A stretch of DNA of 64,000 nucleotides from Muricoccus roseus (GCF_900141905.1 NZ_FQZF01000022.1:1-64000); one strand, 5' to 3'; shown: positions 1-9,044, counted from the first letter of the stretch. Notes: generated by a model not told the origin, from the letters alone. Program-made: numbers and translations.

Positions 1-236
1 CGCTCGGAGCGGACCGAGAACAGGATCTGGATCAGGCTCGCTCGGATCAGCCGCTCGGGCGCAATCGAGGGGCGGCCGAAGTCGGTGTAAAGCACCTCGA
101 AATCGGCATCCAGGCTGGCCAGCGCCTCGTTCACCACCTGCCGGATCTTGCGCAGGGGATGCCGCGCCGGGATGCGCGCCTCAAGATCGACGTAGCTGAA
201 CAGCGACCCGCTCGTCTCGTCCGTCCCCCGCATCAT
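1..236 (-). CDS. IS5-family transposase, N-terminal part
   Basis: This is the first 78 codons of a transposase running leftward off the window. The start is an ATG ATG pair at 236-231. The visible protein has the typical opening of the IS5/IS1182 DDE group: GSLFSYVDLEARIPARHPLR, then a conserved GRPSIAPERLIRASLIQILFS segment (the DUF772-type N-terminal region that precedes the DDE nuclease). The catalytic acidic residues are outside the window, so whether the gene is intact cannot be judged. It moves the element by cut-and-paste transposition if complete. Confidence 0.8.
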   Translation of the reverse strand, partial: MMRGTDETSGSLFSYVDLEARIPARHPLRKIRQVVNEALASLDADFEVLYTDFGRPSIAPERLIRASLIQILFSVRSE

Positions 237-311
237 CAACCCCGCGGTTGCCCTGCGGAGGTGAATCATGTTCCTCAAATCGCGTCGAGGGCCGACTTCT
301 TCAGCAACCTG
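1..311. mobile_element. End of an IS5/IS1182-like insertion sequence (cut by window start)
   Basis: The window opens inside an insertion sequence. The minus-strand transposase start lies at 236, and non-coding DNA follows to about 311. The outer end, read inward, begins CAGGTTGCTGAAGAAGTCGG (311 back to 292), which looks like the terminal inverted repeat of IS5/IS1182-type elements. The adjoining CTAG (312-315) fits the 4-base YTAR target duplicated by IS5-type elements. The other end is outside the window, so the duplication cannot be confirmed. The element end touches the piuC stop codon. Confidence 0.65.
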
Positions 312-995
312 CTAGATCTCCACCCAGCGCCGGAGAAGGTTGTGGTAGGCGGCCGTCATGGCCAGGACGCCGGGGTGGTCGTCCGGCAGGTCCCGCCGGA
401 GCTCGATGATCCCCATGTCCATGTCGTAGAGGAAGGCGCGCTGGCCGTCGTCCTTCACCATGGACTGGGTCCAGAAGAAGGAGCCCCAGCGGCTGCCCCG
501 CGTGACGGGCTTCACGTGGTGCAGGCTGGTCGAGGGGTAGACCACCATGTCCCCGGCCTCGAGCTTCACCTCATGGGTGCCGTAGGTGTCCTGCACCACC
601 AGCTCGCCGCCCTCGTAATCCTCGGGCGGGGTCAGGAAGAGGGTGGAGGAGACATCCGCCCGGATGCGCTGGCCCGTGCCGGGGATGGCGCGGATGGCGT
701 TGTCCACATGCGCCTGGAAGGTCATGCCGACATCGTAGCGGTTGAACATGGGCGGCAGCACGCGCAGGGGCAGCGCCGCCGTGGCGAAGAGGGCGTTGCG
801 GCCGAGCGCGCGCAGGACCAGGTCGCCCAGCTCCTTCGCCTCAGGTGAATCGACGGGGATCTGGAGGTTGTGCTTCACCTTGGCGGATTGCTCCCCCGCC
901 GTCGCGCGGCCGTCCTGCCAGGCGGCGGCCTCCAGCCTTTCGCGGCAATAGGCCACCTCGGTAGGGGTCAGGACCTGGGGGATGCGGACGAGCAT
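312..995 (-). CDS. piuC: Fe2+/2-oxoglutarate-dependent PKHD-type hydroxylase
   Basis: A 227-residue PiuC/YbiX-type dioxygenase, the usual family length. The double-stranded beta-helix carries the iron ligands HVD (about residues 97-99) and a distal His in [13 protein letters not shown], with the following Arg expected to hold 2-oxoglutarate. Family members are encoded beside catecholate-siderophore receptors and are induced by iron starvation; their exact substrate is unclear. Here it lies just downstream of such a receptor on the same strand (110-base gap), consistent with one iron-regulated operon. The IS end abuts its stop codon, so the reading frame is intact but its native downstream region has been replaced. 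Confidence 0.88.
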   Translation of the reverse strand: MLVRIPQVLTPTEVAYCRERLEAAAWQDGRATAGEQSAKVKHNLQIPVDSPEAKELGDLVLRALGRNALFATAALPLRVLPPMFNRYDVGMTFQAHVDNAIRAIPGTGQRIRADVSSTLFLTPPEDYEGGELVVQDTYGTHEVKLEAGDMVVYPSTSLHHVKPVTRGSRWGSFFWTQSMVKDDGQRAFLYDMDMGIIELRRDLPDDHPGVLAMTAAYHNLLRRWVEI

Positions 996-1105
996 GGTGT
1001 GCTCCGGGAGGCTGGAAACAGGAAGCGGGCGGCGGGGCCGGCATCATGCCACCCCCGCCGCCCGCGGTCAGTCCGGCGCGCCCGCGCCCCGGGCGGTATT
1101 GGCCG

Positions 1106-3352
1106 TCAGAACTCGGCGGCGACGGAGAAGAGCACCGTGCGGCCGGCCGCGACGACGGCGCGGTTGCCGAACAGGCCTTCGTAATTGGTGCGGTCCGTCA
1201 GGTTGTAGCCGTTCACCCGCAGCGTGACGTTCTGGTTCAGCTTGTGCTGGAGCATGGCGTCGAGGCTGAAGTTATCCGGCACCTCGGCGGAGTTGGCGGC
1301 ATCGAGGAAGACCTGGCTGCGCCAGATGATGCCCGCGCCGACCGTGACGTTCCAGGGCGTGTCCCGGGCGATGTCATAGGTGGTCCAGAGGGATGCCGCG
1401 TGCTCCGGCACGTACTGGACGCGCTTGCCGACATTCGCGGCCGTCTGGGAGCGCGTCGTCTCGCTGTCCAGATAGGTATAGGCGGCGTTGATGTTCCATT
1501 CCGGCGTCACGCGCCCGGTGATGCCCAGCTCCAGGCCCCGGATGCGCTGGACGTCGCCGGTGGCGGACACCTCGTTGGTGTCGGCGTCCAGATAGGTCGC
1601 GTTGCCCTTTTCGGCGTGGAACAGTGCGGCGGTGAGGCCGAGGCGGTTGTCGAGAAGGCTGATCTTCGCGCCGATCTCGTGGTTGGTGTTCCGCTCGGGC
1701 CGGATGTTGTTGTCGAAGTTGGTGGCCGCCGCAGGGAAGGTGGTGAAGAAGGTGCCGGGCGGCGTCGTCGAGGTGGAGTAGGAGTAGTAGTAGGTCTGGC
1801 TCGGTGTTGGTTCCCAGATGATGCCGGCGCGCGGGTCCCAGAAGCTGTCGCGGATGGCGAAGTTCTGGCTCGGCGCGGCCCCGGGGGTGCCGGCCTTGTA
1901 GTCCAGGTCGAAATTCGTCCAGCGGAAGCCGCCATAGACGGACAGGGTGGGCAGGACCCAGAGGCGCTCGTTCAGGAAGAGGCCGAGATTGGTCGATTCC
2001 GTCTCGCGCCGGTTGTTGGCCGCGCCCGTGCCGAGGACGAGGTCGTTGTTCGTCCAGGAGTTGAGCAAGGTGACGCCGGGGCGCGCGGGGACGTAGGGAT
2101 AGGCAACGCGGTCGACCGTCTCCCGCACGATGTCGACGCCGCCGGTCAGCTCGTGCCGGATGGGCCCGGTGGTGAAGCGGGCAACGCCGGCGGTGATGTT
2201 CTGGGTCGCCTCGTTCACCTGATTGTAGGGCGCGTTGCTGCCGCCGCCATAGGAGAGGGTCGGGTTCAGCCCGCGGAAGAACTGGCCGGAGCAGCTGGTG
2301 CGGTAGGCGGCCGCCGTCGTCCCGGTGCCGCAGCTCGCCGCCGTCAGCGCCGTGTCCCGGTCCACGCGCATCAGGCGCGTGTCATTGGTGACGGTCAGCC
2401 AGTTGCCGAAGCGGTGGGAGAAGCGGGCCGTCAGCCGGTCCACCACCGTCTCGTCGCGGTCGTTCTGGATGCCGTACCAGTTGGAGCGGTTGACCCCGTA
2501 TTCCGATGCCGGGCGGCCGATGGCGCCGAGGCCGGAGTAGATGATGGGCATGCCGCCATCGATCGTGCGGCGGTCCTCGAAATGCAGGTATTCCACCGAG
2601 AAGGTGGTGGGGGTGCCGAGGCCGAAGGCGATGGAGGGGGCGACACCCCAGCGGCGCGTGTCCTGGTCGTCGCGGTCCACGAGGCTGCTGCTCTGGCCCA
2701 TGACGTTCAGGCGCATGGCGATGGTCTCGCTGATGCGCTGGTTGATGTCGGCGGTGAAGCGGGCGAAGGGGCCCATGCCGCCGGTGGCGGTGGCGGCGTA
2801 GCGGTTCTCAAGCATGGGCAGGCGCGAGTTGACGTTGATGCCGCCGCCGATGGCGCTGGTGCCGATCGCGAAGCCGGAGGCGCCCTTCAGCACCTGCACG
2901 TCCTCATAGGTGAAGGCGTCGCGCTGGTAGGAGCCGAAGTCCCGCAGGCCGTCGACCAGCACGTCGTTCTGGGCGGAGAAGCCGCGGATCCGGAACTGGT
3001 CGCCGGTGACGCCGCCATTGCCCTCGCCGATGGTCGAGGTGATGCCGGGCACGTTGCGCAGCGCCTGCTCCAGCGTGGTCACGTTCTGCTCGCGCAGGAC
3101 CTCCTGCGGAACCACGTTGATGGTCTGCGGGGTGTCCTGGATGGTGCTCGGCAGGCGGGGATTGCCCGTGGGCACCTGAAGCTGGTTGGCCGGGCGGGTG
3201 CCGGTCACGGAGACCTCGGGCACGGCCACCGGGGCGGGGTCGGCGGCGAGCTGGGCGAAGGCCGGCCCCCCGGCCATGGCGGCGCCGAGGCTGAGGCTGG
3301 CCACCAGGGCGGTATTGGGAGCCGAGGGGCCCCTCCTGCTTGAGCGACTCAT
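1106..3352 (-). CDS. TonB-dependent catecholate-type siderophore receptor
   Basis: A 748-residue outer-membrane receptor that imports ferric siderophores using TonB energy. The N-terminus has a signal peptide ending near AGGPAFAQ. A TonB-box-like stretch (VPEVSVTG) follows, then a plug domain (TIQDTPQTINVVPQEVLREQ, DQFRIRGFSAQNDVLVDGLR) and a 22-strand barrel ending in the aromatic ...SVAAEF. The plug sequence and the adjacent piuC point to the Fiu/PiuA catecholate group. I chose the ATG at 3352, which has GGGGGTG upstream, over an in-frame GTG at 3373. The ligand cannot be fixed from sequence. Confidence 0.88.
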   Translation of the reverse strand: MSRSSRRGPSAPNTALVASLSLGAAMAGGPAFAQLAADPAPVAVPEVSVTGTRPANQLQVPTGNPRLPSTIQDTPQTINVVPQEVLREQNVTTLEQALRNVPGITSTIGEGNGGVTGDQFRIRGFSAQNDVLVDGLRDFGSYQRDAFTYEDVQVLKGASGFAIGTSAIGGGINVNSRLPMLENRYAATATGGMGPFARFTADINQRISETIAMRLNVMGQSSSLVDRDDQDTRRWGVAPSIAFGLGTPTTFSVEYLHFEDRRTIDGGMPIIYSGLGAIGRPASEYGVNRSNWYGIQNDRDETVVDRLTARFSHRFGNWLTVTNDTRLMRVDRDTALTAASCGTGTTAAAYRTSCSGQFFRGLNPTLSYGGGSNAPYNQVNEATQNITAGVARFTTGPIRHELTGGVDIVRETVDRVAYPYVPARPGVTLLNSWTNNDLVLGTGAANNRRETESTNLGLFLNERLWVLPTLSVYGGFRWTNFDLDYKAGTPGAAPSQNFAIRDSFWDPRAGIIWEPTPSQTYYYSYSTSTTPPGTFFTTFPAAATNFDNNIRPERNTNHEIGAKISLLDNRLGLTAALFHAEKGNATYLDADTNEVSATGDVQRIRGLELGITGRVTPEWNINAAYTYLDSETTRSQTAANVGKRVQYVPEHAASLWTTYDIARDTPWNVTVGAGIIWRSQVFLDAANSAEVPDNFSLDAMLQHKLNQNVTLRVNGYNLTDRTNYEGLFGNRAVVAAGRTVLFSVAAEF

Positions 3353-3382
3353 CCGTACGGCACCCCCGAACACGTTGATATT

Positions 3383-3403
3383 GCGAAGCGCTCTTAACTT
3401 CGC
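3383..3403. promoter_or_regulatory. Inverted repeat upstream of the siderophore receptor
   Basis: GCGAAG (3383-3388) and CTTCGC (3398-3403) form a perfect 6-base inverted repeat with a 9-base spacer, 30-50 bases upstream of the receptor start in an otherwise AT-richer stretch. The position fits an iron-responsive operator, but it does not match the Fur or Irr consensus well, so the regulator is not assigned. Confidence 0.3.
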
Positions 3404-3569
3404 GTGTTACGAAAGGTCAAGGTTGCGTGTGACTCTCAGTTGCGAAGAGGGGGAGGCGTTGCAAACGGGCAACTTATTGCCACCGCATGCCTTTTTCCTG
3501 CCGTCTCGCCGCCTTTCCGGGCGGCAGAATGAGGTTGGCCCGGCTTCACGGGTCCAAGGAGGTTTGCTG

Positions 3570-3851
3570 ATGTCTTGGCTCTCGCGCTTTGCTCTGGTTG
3601 CTGGCCTTGCGGCAGGGATCGGTGGAGTTTCCACGGCGGCGCAGGCCGCGCCAGCCTCGGCGGCTCCGATGCTGGGCGCCGCGATGGTCGCCCCGCAGGA
3701 GGGACTGCTGCAGGACGTGCGCTGGGTGAACCGGTGCCGCCCGGTGGTGGTGTATCGCCGTGACCGCTATGGCCGCCCTGTCCGTGTCCAGCGCGAGCAG
3801 TGCCGCCGCATCTGGGTGGGCCCGCCGCGTGGCCCCCGTGGTCCTTACTGA
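3570..3851 (+). CDS. Small secreted cationic protein of unknown function
   Basis: This gene encodes 93 residues. The start has a perfect AAGGAGG 8 bases upstream. A Sec signal peptide (SWLSRFALVAGLAAGIGG...AAQA) is followed by a mature part with two Cys, in NRCRPVVVYRRDRYGRPVR and QREQCRRIW, which could form one disulfide, and many Arg. Short periplasmic proteins of this build are common in Roseomonas-like genomes, but I recognise no function. It is flanked by the divergent receptor upstream and by fabD downstream, separated from fabD by a strong hairpin. Confidence 0.7.
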   Translation: MSWLSRFALVAGLAAGIGGVSTAAQAAPASAAPMLGAAMVAPQEGLLQDVRWVNRCRPVVVYRRDRYGRPVRVQREQCRRIWVGPPRGPRGPY

Positions 3852-3882
3852 GCCCGTTACGGTTGACAGTCCGGTGACGCCG

Positions 3883-3915
3883 CCGCTACCCCGCCGCGCC
3901 ACGGCGGGGTAGCGG
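3883..3915 (+). terminator. 14-bp hairpin between the small secreted gene and fabD
   Basis: CCGCTACCCCGCCG (3883-3896) pairs perfectly with CGGCGGGGTAGCGG (3902-3915) around a 5-base loop. There is no U-run, so it may act as a Rho-assisted terminator or an mRNA 3' stabiliser. It separates the secreted-protein gene from the fab operon. Confidence 0.5.
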
Positions 3916-3952
3916 TGCCCTGCTTTGCTCAACAGGCAGGAAACGCGTCACC

Positions 3953-4912
3953 ATGGCCCTTGCGCTCGTCTTCCCCGGCCAGGGCAGCCAGGTCGTCGGC
4001 ATGGGCCGTGACCTCGCCGCCGCCTTCACCCCCGCGCGGGAGGTGTTCGAGGCGGTGGATGAGACGCTGAAGCAGAATCTCTCCCGCCTGATGTTCGAGG
4101 GGCCGGCCGAGGAGCTGACCCTCACCGCCAATGCCCAGCCGGCGCTGATGGCCGTCTCCCTCGCCGTGCTGCGGGTGCTGGAGGCCGAGGGCGGGCTCGA
4201 CATCAAGAACCGCGTCGCGCTGGTGGCCGGACATTCCCTGGGCGAATACAGCGCGCTGGCCGCGGTGCGGGCCTTCGACGTGCCCCAGGCGGCGCGGCTG
4301 CTGCGGCTGCGCGGCGATGCGATGCAGAAGGCGGTGCCGGCCGGCACGGGGGCCATGGCCGCCCTGCTGGGGGCCGAGATGGAGCAGGCCCGCGCCATCT
4401 GCGAGCGCGCCGCCGAGAACCCGGAGACCGGGCGGCGCGAGGTCGTCGAGGCGGCCAATGACAATGGCGGCGGCCAGGTCGTGATCTCCGGCCACAAGGC
4501 CGCGGTGGAGCGGGCGGTGGAGATCGCCAAGGCGGAGGGCATCCGCCGGGCCATGCTGCTGCCGGTTTCCGCCCCCTTCCACTCCTCCCTCATGGCTCCG
4601 GCCGCCGATGCGATGGGCGAGGCGCTGGAGCGCGACCCGCCCAGGGCCCCGCTGGTGCCGGTGGTGGCCAATGTCACGGCCGCCAAGGCCACCGATCCGG
4701 ACGTGATCCGCGACCTGCTGGTCCGCCAGGTGACGGGCACGGTGCGCTGGCGCGAATGCGTGGCCGCCATGGCCGCCATGGGCTGCGACACCTTCGTGGA
4801 GGTGGGCTCGGGCAAGGTCCTGACCGGGCTGATGAAGCGCAACGCCCCGGAGGCGACGGCCATGGCCTGCGGCACGCCGGCCGAGATCGAATCGGTGCTC
4901 AAGGCCCTCTGA
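3953..4912 (+). CDS. fabD: Malonyl-CoA:ACP transacylase
   Basis: A 319-residue enzyme that transfers malonyl from CoA to acyl carrier protein, the entry step of type II fatty-acid synthesis in the cytoplasm. It shows the GQGSQ oxyanion loop (residues 9-13), the nucleophile Ser95 in GHSLGEYSAL, the substrate Arg in RGDAMQKAVP and the catalytic His in PVSAPFHSSLM. Length is normal. It heads a plus-strand cluster with a GNAT gene, fabG, acpP and fabF, the classic fab order. Confidence 0.97.
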   Translation: MALALVFPGQGSQVVGMGRDLAAAFTPAREVFEAVDETLKQNLSRLMFEGPAEELTLTANAQPALMAVSLAVLRVLEAEGGLDIKNRVALVAGHSLGEYSALAAVRAFDVPQAARLLRLRGDAMQKAVPAGTGAMAALLGAEMEQARAICERAAENPETGRREVVEAANDNGGGQVVISGHKAAVERAVEIAKAEGIRRAMLLPVSAPFHSSLMAPAADAMGEALERDPPRAPLVPVVANVTAAKATDPDVIRDLLVRQVTGTVRWRECVAAMAAMGCDTFVEVGSGKVLTGLMKRNAPEATAMACGTPAEIESVLKAL

Positions 4913-4919
4913 GGCGGCC

Positions 4920-5366
4920 ATGACCCGTGTCGCTCTGGAAGATCAGGCCGTTCCCGCCACGCGGGATGCCGTGTGGGAGGGGCTGCGGGCCTTCAACGAG
5001 GCGCAGTCCGGTCCCGGCTCCTTCGCCTCCACCCCGCTGAACGTCGTGCTGCGGGACGAATCCGGCGCGCCGGTCGGGGGGCTGATCGGGCGCAGCTACT
5101 CCGGCTGGCTCTATGTGGAGCTGTTCCACCTGCCGGAGGCGCAGCGGCGCGCCGGGCTGGGGCGGGAGATGCTCTCCATGGCGGAGCGCGAGGCGGCCGC
5201 CCGCGGCTGCATCGGCGTGCGGCTGGAGACCTATTCCTTCCAGGCGCCCGGCTTCTACGCCCGGATGGGCTACACGGTGGTGGGCCGCCTGGATGACTGC
5301 CCGCCCGGCCATACCCGCTTCTCCCTTGCCAAGCGCCTCGACGGCGCACCCCTGGAGGCCCCCTGA
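4920..5366 (+). CDS. GNAT-family N-acetyltransferase
   Basis: A 148-residue acetyltransferase with a single GNAT fold. Strand-4/helix-3 carries the acetyl-CoA loop QRRAGLGREML (Q/R-x-x-G-x-G/A), followed by RGCIGVRLETYSFQAPGFYARMGY, the usual beta5-alpha4 segment. The acceptor substrate is unknown. It starts 8 bases after fabD and its stop overlaps the fabG start (ATGA), so it is translationally coupled inside the fab operon. A role in acylating or tuning fatty-acid enzymes is only a guess. Confidence 0.85.
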   Translation: MTRVALEDQAVPATRDAVWEGLRAFNEAQSGPGSFASTPLNVVLRDESGAPVGGLIGRSYSGWLYVELFHLPEAQRRAGLGREMLSMAEREAAARGCIGVRLETYSFQAPGFYARMGYTVVGRLDDCPPGHTRFSLAKRLDGAPLEAP

Positions 5367-6103
5367 TGTTCGACCTGACCGGCAAATCCGCCCTCGTCAC
5401 CGGCGCCACGGGGGGGATCGGCGCCGCCATCGCCCGGGCACTGCATGCCCAGGGGGCGAAGGTGGCCATCACCGGCCGGCGCGAGGCCGAGCTGGCCTCC
5501 CTGGCCCAGGAGCTGAGGGAGCGGGTGCTGGTGGCCCCGGCCGACCTGTCCGACCCGGAGGCCCCCGCCGCCCTGGTGGAAAAGGTGGAAGGCGAGTTCG
5601 GCGGGCTGGACATCCTGGTGAACAATGCCGGGCTGACGCGGGACGGGCTGGCGCTCCGCATGGGCGACAAGGACTGGTCGGACGTGATCGAGGTGGACCT
5701 GACCGCCCCGTTCCGCCTGGCGCGTGCCTCCCTCCGCGGGATGATGAAGCGCCGGTCCGGCCGGATCATCTCCATCGCCTCCATCGTGGGCGTGACCGGC
5801 AATCCGGGCCAGGCGAACTACGCGGCCGCGAAGGCCGGGCTGATCGGGATGAGCAAGGCCCTGGCCCAGGAGGTGGCGCCCCGCGGCGTGACCGTGAACG
5901 TGGTGGCCCCCGGCTTCATCAAGACCGCGATGACCGATGCCCTGAACGATGCCCAGAAAGCGGCCCTGATGGGACGCATCCCCATGGGCAAGATGGGGGC
6001 CTCTGAGGACATCGCCGCGGCCGTGACCTATCTGGCCTCCAACGAGGCGGCCTGGGTGACGGGCGTGACCCTGCATGTGAATGGCGGGATGGCCATGATC
6101 TGA
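5366..6103 (+). CDS. fabG: 3-oxoacyl-ACP reductase
   Basis: A 245-residue short-chain dehydrogenase that reduces beta-ketoacyl-ACP with NADPH in fatty-acid elongation. It shows the Rossmann motif TGATGGIG (residues 12-19), NNAG (86-89) and the catalytic Ser139, Tyr152 and Lys156 (YAAAK). The length and the C-terminal NGGMAMI are typical of FabG. Its ATG overlaps the preceding gene by one base, and acpP lies downstream. Confidence 0.96.
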   Translation: MFDLTGKSALVTGATGGIGAAIARALHAQGAKVAITGRREAELASLAQELRERVLVAPADLSDPEAPAALVEKVEGEFGGLDILVNNAGLTRDGLALRMGDKDWSDVIEVDLTAPFRLARASLRGMMKRRSGRIISIASIVGVTGNPGQANYAAAKAGLIGMSKALAQEVAPRGVTVNVVAPGFIKTAMTDALNDAQKAALMGRIPMGKMGASEDIAAAVTYLASNEAAWVTGVTLHVNGGMAMI

Positions 6104-6210
6104 GGCCTCGGTTGAGGCTCGGGAACAACGGTCCTTGATCTGGGCTTCGCACGGCCCATCCTTCGGTCTAGGCCCTGGGAAATAGCCGTGCTAAGGCCCG
6201 CGCCCTGCGC

Positions 6211-6238
6211 CCGGGCATTCGCGTTAACGAATGCCCGG
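6211..6238 (+). promoter_or_regulatory. Hairpin in the leader of acpP
   Basis: CCGGGCATTCG (6211-6221) and CGAATGCCCGG (6228-6238) pair perfectly with a CGTTAA loop, 52 bases before the acpP start in the 187-base fabG-acpP gap. acpP is usually expressed far above its neighbours. The hairpin could stabilise the 5' end or mark a processing point between fabG and acpP. Confidence 0.45.
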
Positions 6239-6290
6239 CAGCAAACACGGGTTTTCGGCGGTCAACCGCCATCTGGAGAGAGCAAGCGCG

Positions 6291-6530
6291 ATGAGCGAAA
6301 CCGCCGAGAAGGTGAAGAAGATCGTGGTCGAGCACCTCGGCGTCGAGGAGGCCAAGGTGACCCCGGAGGCGTCCTTCATCGACGACCTGGGCGCCGACAG
6401 CCTGGACACGGTCGAACTGGTCATGGCCTTCGAGGAGGCCTTCGGCGTGGAGATCCCCGACGACGCCGCCGAGAAGATCACGACGGTGGGCGACGCCATC
6501 ACCTATATCGACGCGCACAAGACGGCCTGA
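6291..6530 (+). CDS. acpP: Acyl carrier protein
   Basis: A 79-residue acidic carrier protein that holds growing fatty-acyl chains on phosphopantetheine. Ser37 in the invariant [16 protein letters not shown] motif is the attachment site. The start [10 protein letters not shown] matches the usual AcpP N-terminus; the in-frame ATG 60 bases upstream lies in the leader hairpin and is rejected. The gene is flanked by fabG and fabF. Confidence 0.97.
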   Translation: MSETAEKVKKIVVEHLGVEEAKVTPEASFIDDLGADSLDTVELVMAFEEAFGVEIPDDAAEKITTVGDAITYIDAHKTA

Positions 6531-6669
6531 TCAGGCCGCTGGGCCGGACCCTTGGGGTGACCCTTGGGCCGGTCCGCCGTCCGCCAATGACGCGCGGGGC
6601 GGGGCCGGGTTCCGGCCGCTGCCCGGCCCCTGAACGCCAGCGGGGCAGGCGCGGGAGGGAGTAGCGAGA

Positions 6670-7953
6670 GTGTTCGGTCAGCTCACGGCCCCGCGCCGCG
6701 TCGTCGTCACCGGCATGGGCATCGCCAGCCCGCTGGGGCTCGGCGTGGAGAATGTCTGGAAGCGGATGCTGGCCGGGGAATCCGGCATCAGCGCCATCCA
6801 GGGCTTCGACGTGTCCAATATCCCCGCCAAGATCGCGGGCGTCGTGCCGAATGGCACGAAGGCCGATGGCGGGCTGGACCTGGCCGAGTGGATCCCGGTC
6901 AAGGACCAGAAGAAGATGGACCGCTTCATCCAGCTCGCGCTGGTGGCGGCCACCGAGGCGGTCGAGGATTCCGGCTGGGTGCCGGAGACGGAGGAGGACC
7001 GTTACGCCACGGGCGTGATGATCGGCTCTGGAATCGGCGGGCTCCAGACGATCTATGAGGCGTCCCAGCTGATCGCGGGCGGCAAGCACCGCCGGCTCTC
7101 GCCCTTCTTCATCCCCTCCGCGCTGATCAACCTGGCCTCGGGCCATGTCTCGATCAAATACGGCTTCAAGGGGCCGAACCACTCGGTGGTCACGGCCTGC
7201 GCCACGGGCGTGCATGCGCTCGGCGATGCCGCGCGGCTGATCGCGCTGGGCGATGCCGATGTGATGGTGGCCGGCGGCGCCGAGGCGGCGGTCTCCGAAA
7301 TCGGCATGGCGGGCTTCGCGGCCTCCCGCGCCCTCTCCACCGCCTTCAACGACACGCCCGCCAAGGCGTCCCGCCCCTGGGACAAGGACCGGGACGGCTT
7401 CGTCATGGGCGAGGGCGCGGGGGTGGTGGTGCTCGAGGAATACGAGCACGCCAAGGCGCGCGGCGCGAAGATCTATGGCGAGGTGATCGGCTACGGCATG
7501 TCCGGCGACGCCTATCACATCACCGCCCCGGCCGAGGGGCATGAGGGTGCCTATCGCGCCATGAAGGCCTGCCTGCGCTCGGCGGGCATCGGCACGGAAG
7601 CCATCCAGTACATCAACGCCCATGGCACCAGCACCCCGCTGGGCGACGACCTGGAGCTGCAGGCGGTGGAGCGGCTGTTCGGGGATGACGCCAAGGGCGT
7701 CGCCATGTCCTCGACCAAGTCGGCGATCGGACATCTGCTCGGCGCGGCGGGAGCGGTGGAGGCGATCTTCTGCCTGCTCGCCATCCGCGACGACGTGGCG
7801 CCGCCGACGCTGAACCTGGACGAGCCCTCCCACCCCTCCGCCATCGACCGGGTCGCCAATGAGGCCCAGCCGCGGAAGATCGAGGTGGCGCTTTCCAACT
7901 CCTTCGGCTTCGGCGGGACCAACGCCTCCATCCTGTTCAAGGCGGCGGCCTGA
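6670..7953 (+). CDS. fabF: Beta-ketoacyl-ACP synthase II
   Basis: A 427-residue condensing enzyme that extends acyl chains with malonyl-ACP. The thiolase fold carries the catalytic triad Cys177 (TACATG), His in NAHGTSTPLGD and His in SAIGHLLGAAG. The C-terminal SNSFGFGGTNA loop is standard. The start is a GTG with GGGAGGGAG about 10 bases upstream. It sits 140 bases after acpP and ahead of mltG, a common alphaproteobacterial order. Confidence 0.96.
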   Translation: MFGQLTAPRRVVVTGMGIASPLGLGVENVWKRMLAGESGISAIQGFDVSNIPAKIAGVVPNGTKADGGLDLAEWIPVKDQKKMDRFIQLALVAATEAVEDSGWVPETEEDRYATGVMIGSGIGGLQTIYEASQLIAGGKHRRLSPFFIPSALINLASGHVSIKYGFKGPNHSVVTACATGVHALGDAARLIALGDADVMVAGGAEAAVSEIGMAGFAASRALSTAFNDTPAKASRPWDKDRDGFVMGEGAGVVVLEEYEHAKARGAKIYGEVIGYGMSGDAYHITAPAEGHEGAYRAMKACLRSAGIGTEAIQYINAHGTSTPLGDDLELQAVERLFGDDAKGVAMSSTKSAIGHLLGAAGAVEAIFCLLAIRDDVAPPTLNLDEPSHPSAIDRVANEAQPRKIEVALSNSFGFGGTNASILFKAAA

Positions 7954-8030
7954 AAAAGGCCCCGCTGGTCGCCCGGCACGCTGCTGCCGGGCTGGCCTGA
8001 CCCTTTCGGATAGCCAGGGACCGCGCGCCG

Positions 8031-9044
8031 ATGAGACGAGCGATCCGATTCCTGCTCATCCTGGTGCTCTTGCTCGGCCTGGCCGGCGGTGGCGCCTTCC
8101 TCTACGCCCGCCATGTCTACGAGCGCCCCGGCCCTCTGGCGGAGCCGGCTCAGGTCGTCGTTCCGCGCGGCGGGACGGAGACGATCGGCGCCGCGCTGGC
8201 GCAGCGAGGGATCGTGGCCGATGGCCGCGAGTTCCTCGTCGCGGCCTGGGCGACGCGGACGCAGGGCGCCATCCGGGCCGGCGAATTCGCCTTCCCCGCC
8301 CGGGCTTCGCTGCGGGACGTGCTGGAGGTGCTGCGCACGGCGCGGCCGGTGCAGCGGCGGCTCACCATCCCCGAGGGGCTGATGGCCCGGCAGATCACCG
8401 GCGTGCTCGACCGCGCCGAAGGGCTGGTGGGCGACACGCCGCCCATCGACGAGGGCGACCTCCTGCCCGAGACCTACACCTACCAATGGGGCGACACCCG
8501 CGCCGCCATCGTGCGGCGCGCCACCGCCGCCATGGAGGAGGCGCTGCGCGAGGCCTGGGCGAACCGGGCGCCGGACCTGCCCATCTCCTCCCCCCGGGAG
8601 GCGCTTGTGCTGGCCAGCATCGTGGAGCGCGAGACGGCGGTGGCGGCGGAACGGCCGCGTGTGGCTTCCGTGTTCATCAACCGCCTGCGGCGTGGCATGC
8701 CGCTGCAGTCGGACCCGACCGTGGCCTATGCCGCAGCCGATGGCGCGCCGCTGGAGCGGGCGCTGACCCGGGCCGATCTCGACCGGGAGCATCCCTTCAA
8801 CACCTATCGCAACCGGGGGCTCACCCCGGGCCCGATCGCCTCGCCGGGTAAGGAATCCCTGCGGGCCGTGACCCGGCCCGAGGCGACCGACCTGCTCTAT
8901 TTCGTGGCGGATGGCAGCGGCGGCCATGCCTTCGCCCGCACGCTGGAGGAGCACAACCGGAACGTGGCGCGCTGGCGCGAGATCGAGCGGGGCCGCGCGG
9001 CACCGGCTTCTGCTCCGGCGGCCAACCCCGCGCCCCCGCGGTGA
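8031..9044 (+). CDS. mltG: Endolytic murein transglycosylase
   Basis: A 337-residue MltG/YceG protein that cuts nascent glycan strands at the inner membrane to limit chain length. It has one N-terminal membrane helix (about residues 5-25), then a LysM-like subdomain and the catalytic YceG domain, with the active Glu in LASIVERETAVAAERPRVA and the conserved LQSDPTVAYA and NTYRNRGLTPGPIASPG motifs. Pairing with fabF is common. The C-terminus ends in an Ala/Pro-rich tail. Confidence 0.94.
   Translation: MRRAIRFLLILVLLLGLAGGGAFLYARHVYERPGPLAEPAQVVVPRGGTETIGAALAQRGIVADGREFLVAAWATRTQGAIRAGEFAFPARASLRDVLEVLRTARPVQRRLTIPEGLMARQITGVLDRAEGLVGDTPPIDEGDLLPETYTYQWGDTRAAIVRRATAAMEEALREAWANRAPDLPISSPREALVLASIVERETAVAAERPRVASVFINRLRRGMPLQSDPTVAYAAADGAPLERALTRADLDREHPFNTYRNRGLTPGPIASPGKESLRAVTRPEATDLLYFVADGSGGHAFARTLEEHNRNVARWREIERGRAAPASAPAANPAPPR

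Noticed and set aside
1046-3343. A 765-codon open frame on the plus strand
   Set aside because: It is antisense to the TonB-dependent receptor; its product is a low-complexity Gly/Ala/Val/Arg string caused by high GC in the wobble positions.
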